A stretch of DNA of 64,000 bases. It comes from Paenibacillus solanacearum. GTDB lineage: Bacteria; Bacillota; Bacilli; Paenibacillales; NBRC-103111. Positions 61,904-64,000 of this stretch are shown here, in pieces. A program made the translations under genes and the position numbers. The notes beneath the pieces were generated by a model. It was not told where the DNA came from. It did no database searches and saw only the letters and a program-made list of their open reading frames with translations. Where the stretch lies: assembly GCF_910593845.1 (NCBI RefSeq), contig NZ_CAJVAS010000029.1:19669-83668 (forward strand). Reading direction: 5' to 3'. Position 1 is the first letter of the stretch. Every line of letters begins with the position of its first letter.

Positions 61904-62503
61904 TTAATTTCTTTTTCTCTGAATATTTTGCATATCTTGAATGAATGTTTGATTCACTAATAAAGATACTTCCGATTGGTTCTCAACTGAAACAAGTTCT
62001 GGGATCACGCTAAAATCCAACTTGGAAACTTGAGCTAAAAGTTCTTGTACTTCATCAATCGCTTCGTATGTCAGATCATTAGGGTTTGCTTTGACAATGA
62101 ACCGCGTCTCATACCTGCCCAAATTTTTCTTAATCACCAACGATATATGATATGGAACAGTTAATTCTTGGTCTTCATCAATCTTGAAAATCATTTGTCC
62201 AAGGGTCTCTTTAATTTTATTATACAACATTCGAATGTTTTTGGCGGTTCTTGGCAATGGTTGAATGAAAACATTTGTAACGATATATAGACCAGCTTCT
62301 TTGATAGACACTCGATATCCCTCAGTGTTTCTAAGTGTATATCTGGTTACGACAATCTGCTGATTTTCATACGAAAAGACAACGTAGCCTCCAATACCTA
62401 GAGAGTACTTCATTCCCACTTGAATATATTCGTCTTTTCCTTCTGTACGATCAATTACCTTACCGCTTTGCATCACCTTAATAATCATGTTTCTGCTTTT
62501 CAT
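61904..62503 (-). CDS. Unrecognised island protein, 199 residues
   Basis: Predicted mixed alpha/beta protein, no signal peptide or membrane span: beta-rich N-terminal ~75 residues (YSLGIGGYVVFSYENQQIVV), then IRMLYNKIKETLGQMIFKI and a C-terminal helical region (TYEAIDEVQELLAQVSKLDF). No catalytic motif I can name. The ribosome site is weak (GGGG ~12 nt before the ATG). Its striking feature is context: it is bracketed by the two structured-RNA copies, both on its own coding strand. A partner of these RNAs is possible, but that is inference. Confidence 0.6.
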   Translation of the reverse strand: MKSRNMIIKVMQSGKVIDRTEGKDEYIQVGMKYSLGIGGYVVFSYENQQIVVTRYTLRNTEGYRVSIKEAGLYIVTNVFIQPLPRTAKNIRMLYNKIKETLGQMIFKIDEDQELTVPYHISLVIKKNLGRYETRFIVKANPNDLTYEAIDEVQELLAQVSKLDFSVIPELVSVENQSEVSLLVNQTFIQDMQNIQRKRN

Positions 62504-62640
62504 TTTTTCCGAACCCCATTCTTCTGAGTATGAGATTCCATCCTCCTCTTTGATTAGTGGTTATTGCAAAGAACCTTCGATATAGCCGATTTGAAAAAGT
62601 GTGAAGTGTACTCATTTTCCGACATTTGAGTCACTAATTG

Positions 62641-62754
62641 TAAAATAAAAATAAAAACGTTCACTTCACGGGATAGCAAAGAAAGATTCACAATAGGAAC
62701 ATACAGAGTCCCGTTCACTGAAATCTTTCAAGCAATCTTTTGAAGTAAACGATT
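62641..62754 (-). ncRNA. Structured RNA element, copy 2
   Basis: Minus-strand closing helix AATCGTTTACTTC / GAAGTGAACGTTT (62754-62742 with 62667-62655, one mismatch), a GGGAC/GTTCC hairpin (62712-62708 with 62700-62696) extended by TTCA/TGAA, then a T-rich 3' flank. Relative to copy 1, A-U becomes G:U in the hairpin, U:G becomes U-A in the closing stem, and CTCG/CGAG is replaced by TTCA/TGAA, all preserving pairing. Lies between radC and the 199-residue gene; the other part of this 341-bp gap shows an 11-bp direct repeat ATAGCCGATTT (62582 and 62805). Confidence 0.6.
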
Positions 62755-62844
62755 GTTGTTAAAAGCCAGATATTCTCAATTTGAAAAGTAAAGTCTGTTT
62801 TAGAATAGCCGATTTTTTAGCAGGATGCAAATGGAATTTTGGAT

Positions 62845-63453
62845 TCACATCAGCCCCTGTTCTTTAAGAGAAACAAAATTGCCTGATCCGATTATGATGT
62901 GATCCAGTACCTCTATGCCAACGAGTTCGCCAACGCTCACAAGCCGCTTGGTCAGAGAAATGTCTTCTGGAGATGGGGTAGAATCCCCGCTGGGATGATT
63001 GTGAGCGCAAATAATTGAAGCGCTGCAACGCTGAATCGCGGCTCGAAACACTTCGCGAGGATGTACGATTGCGGCGTTCAGGGAGCCTATTGAAACAATT
63101 TCATGATGAAGAACCCTGTTCTTGGTGTTCAGAAATAAGCAAATAAAATGCTCCTTTGTGGAATATCTCAATTCGGGTTCTAAAATATCAAATGCGTCCT
63201 TAGGTGATCGGATCATACATTGATCGTGGGAAGGAATCGAGAGCGTCTTCACCAGCTTGAACAAGGCCGTCAGTTGTCGTGCTTTTCCCCAGCCTATGCC
63301 CTTAATATTCATTAAGAGTGGTTCTGAAGCATCCATTAATTCGGGTATAGTTGGGAATTTCTCGAACAGACTTTGAACGGTGTAACTGTCAGGTTTCTCC
63401 CTTAGAGATTCGGAAATTAGGTGTTTCAATTCATCACGTTTGTTCGGGTGCAT
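62845..63453 (-). CDS. radC: RadC-family JAB/MPN domain protein
   Basis: 202 residues. N-terminal helix-hairpin-helix region (LMNIKGIGWGKARQLTALFKL) and a C-terminal MPN domain with IICAHNHPSGDSTPSPED, the JAMM metal motif (H-x-H-x7-S-x2-D). Despite the name RadC, members are common on mobile elements and have no settled role. ATG 63453 has AGGAGGCG upstream; an earlier in-frame TTG at 63501 would put coding sequence through a terminator stem and is rejected. Confidence 0.9.
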   Translation of the reverse strand: MHPNKRDELKHLISESLREKPDSYTVQSLFEKFPTIPELMDASEPLLMNIKGIGWGKARQLTALFKLVKTLSIPSHDQCMIRSPKDAFDILEPELRYSTKEHFICLFLNTKNRVLHHEIVSIGSLNAAIVHPREVFRAAIQRCSASIICAHNHPSGDSTPSPEDISLTKRLVSVGELVGIEVLDHIIIGSGNFVSLKEQGLM

Positions 63454-63480
63454 GGTTACGAACGCCTCCTGATTTGGGTT

Positions 63481-63582
63481 TGGAAAAATAAAAGCGTCCA
63501 ATGCGACTTACGGCATTCGACGCTTGCATGACAGTCTCTCGCGAGGACAACCTATCATGCATAGGTTCAGGAGTATAATATA
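63481..63582 (-). ncRNA. Structured leader ending in a terminator ahead of radC
   Basis: On the minus strand, downstream of a TATATTATACT promoter-like sequence (63582-63572): a TGCATGA/TCATGCA hairpin (63561-63555 with 63531-63525) with an inner CTCGCGAG palindrome. It is followed by a GCGTC-AATGC / GCATT-GACGC terminator stem (63523-63494, one mismatch) and TTTTATTTTT. The radC start is 28 nt further on. It is either an attenuator of radC or an independent ~90-nt RNA. Confidence 0.55.
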
Positions 63583-63769
63583 GAATTTAATTTCACTATT
63601 TTTCGATTTAAATAGTACAAAAGGCCTTATTCTTGTAGTTTTTAAAAAAAGGATAATGATGGAAGATGTCGAATTTTAGTAATAGAGAATCAATTTACGT
63701 TTGGATCGATTATTTGAAGATAATTCTAATTTACCAGGAGTAATCAATTCAAATATTTGGAGGGGTATT

Positions 63770-63982
63770 ATGAAACTAAACAGTTTGTCAATAGAGAATT
63801 TTCGTAATTTTAGCAATATAAGTGTTGACCTGACAAATCAGAACGTAATCTTTGGTATGAACGATATGGGGAAAACTAACTTTATGTATGCTCTAAGATT
63901 TCTTCTTGATAAAGATATTAGAAGTGTGGTGAAAAACACCACGAATACTCGGTATGGTAGAATAATAGAAATACCTGATTAG
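63770..63982 (+). pseudogene. N-terminal fragment of a GajA-like (OLD-family) ATPase-nuclease
   Basis: 70 residues from ATG 63770 with TTGGAGGGG upstream. LSIENFRNFSNISVDL and NVIFGMNDMGKTNFMYALRF (Walker A GMNDMGKT) closely resemble the start of Gabija GajA proteins as I recall them. A stop at 63980-63982 ends the frame where GajA would continue for hundreds of residues. TGAGGAACAGTTATG follows, placing a new ribosome site and ATG at 63998-64000. So this is a truncated or split gene; the window ends here. Confidence 0.6.
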
Positions 63983-64000
63983 AAATGAGGAACAGTTATG

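Larger units (their letters stand above)
55142..64000. mobile_element. AT-rich integrated element at tRNA-Ala (left part)
   Basis: From the tRNA onward GC content drops visibly and backbone genes give way to integrase, excisionase-like protein, a Rep/relaxase candidate, regulators, RadC and a defence-gene fragment. The integrase is the gene nearest the tRNA and points toward it, the usual layout for tRNA-targeted elements. The right end and the second attachment site are outside the window. No FtsK/VirB4, capsid or terminase genes are visible, so it may be a small integrative-mobilisable element or satellite. Confidence 0.75.

Noticed and set aside
61739..62754. Interpretation of the twin repeats as a pair of MITEs or IS ends
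   Set aside because: Terminal arms are complementary, but similarity continues beyond the arms on both sides, no target-site duplications are seen, and base changes preserve pairing including G:U on one strand, which fits RNA better than transposon ends.
63454..63501. Upstream in-frame extension of radC to a TTG at 63501
   Set aside because: The extension would translate the terminator T-tract (DAFIF...), whereas ATG 63453 has AGGAGGCG in front.
1..64000. CRISPR arrays, cas genes, rRNA operons, complete insertion sequences
   Set aside because: No regularly spaced identical repeats, no rRNA-like segment and no transposase with DDE motifs were found; the only tRNA is tRNA-Ala.

Overview
The window is about 64 kb of chromosome from an endospore-forming Gram-positive bacterium, most likely a Paenibacillaceae member (Paenibacillus or Cohnella type). 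The evidence is strong GGAGG ribosome sites with ATG/GTG/TTG starts, a SASP gene, a GerA-type germinant-receptor operon, ytaF, a YqkE-family gene, and a very high density of lipoprotein solute-binding proteins, AraC regulators and YesM/YesN-type two-component systems. The backbone is GC-rich by eye; from about 55.2 kb the sequence becomes clearly AT-rich.

Layout. 0-1 kb: end of a large secreted carbohydrate-binding protein. 1.2-5.1 kb: a nucleotidyltransferase and a divergent UvrA. 5.3-14.5 kb: sugar or polyol catabolism, namely a dehydrogenase / DUF993 aldolase-like / isomerase operon, a second dehydrogenase with its AraC regulator, a divergent AraC gene facing a solute-binding protein, and a PmoA-like protein. 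14.9-24 kb: a complete beta-mannoside locus (binding protein, two permeases, histidine kinase, response regulator, GH2 beta-mannosidase). 24.4-36 kb: three further binding proteins without permeases, a DctQ relic, a membrane-bound AraC regulator, a stand-alone phosphohistidine domain, a GH95 alpha-L-fucosidase and another AraC regulator. 36-38.7 kb: YqkE, then an AraC regulator and siderophore-binding lipoprotein behind a perfect Fur palindrome, and a WGxxGxxG protein. 38.9-47.5 kb: the Pho-regulated pst-phoU genes, with pstS separated from pstCAB-phoU by a four-gene germinant-receptor operon; both halves carry their own Pho box. 47.6-55 kb: housekeeping genes (HAD hydrolase, polA, mutM, ytaF, coaE, lytic transglycosylase, SASP, nrdR) and tRNA-Ala(GGC).

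55.2-64 kb: an AT-rich integrated element next to tRNA-Ala, with tyrosine integrase, excisionase-like protein, a putative rolling-circle initiator/relaxase, a stalk-domain secreted protein, an LRAT-fold enzyme, an XRE regulator, an unknown 199-residue protein, a RadC protein, and at the right edge a short ORF resembling the N-terminus of the Gabija nuclease GajA. No conjugation or capsid genes are visible; the far end lies outside the window.

The most interesting signal is in this island. Two ~100-nt intergenic sequences, about three quarters identical, flank the 199-residue gene. Read on the minus strand they fold into the same structure with compensatory base changes and end in a U-tract. 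A third, unrelated structured leader ending in a terminator precedes radC. These look like an undescribed family of island-encoded structured RNAs or riboregulators.
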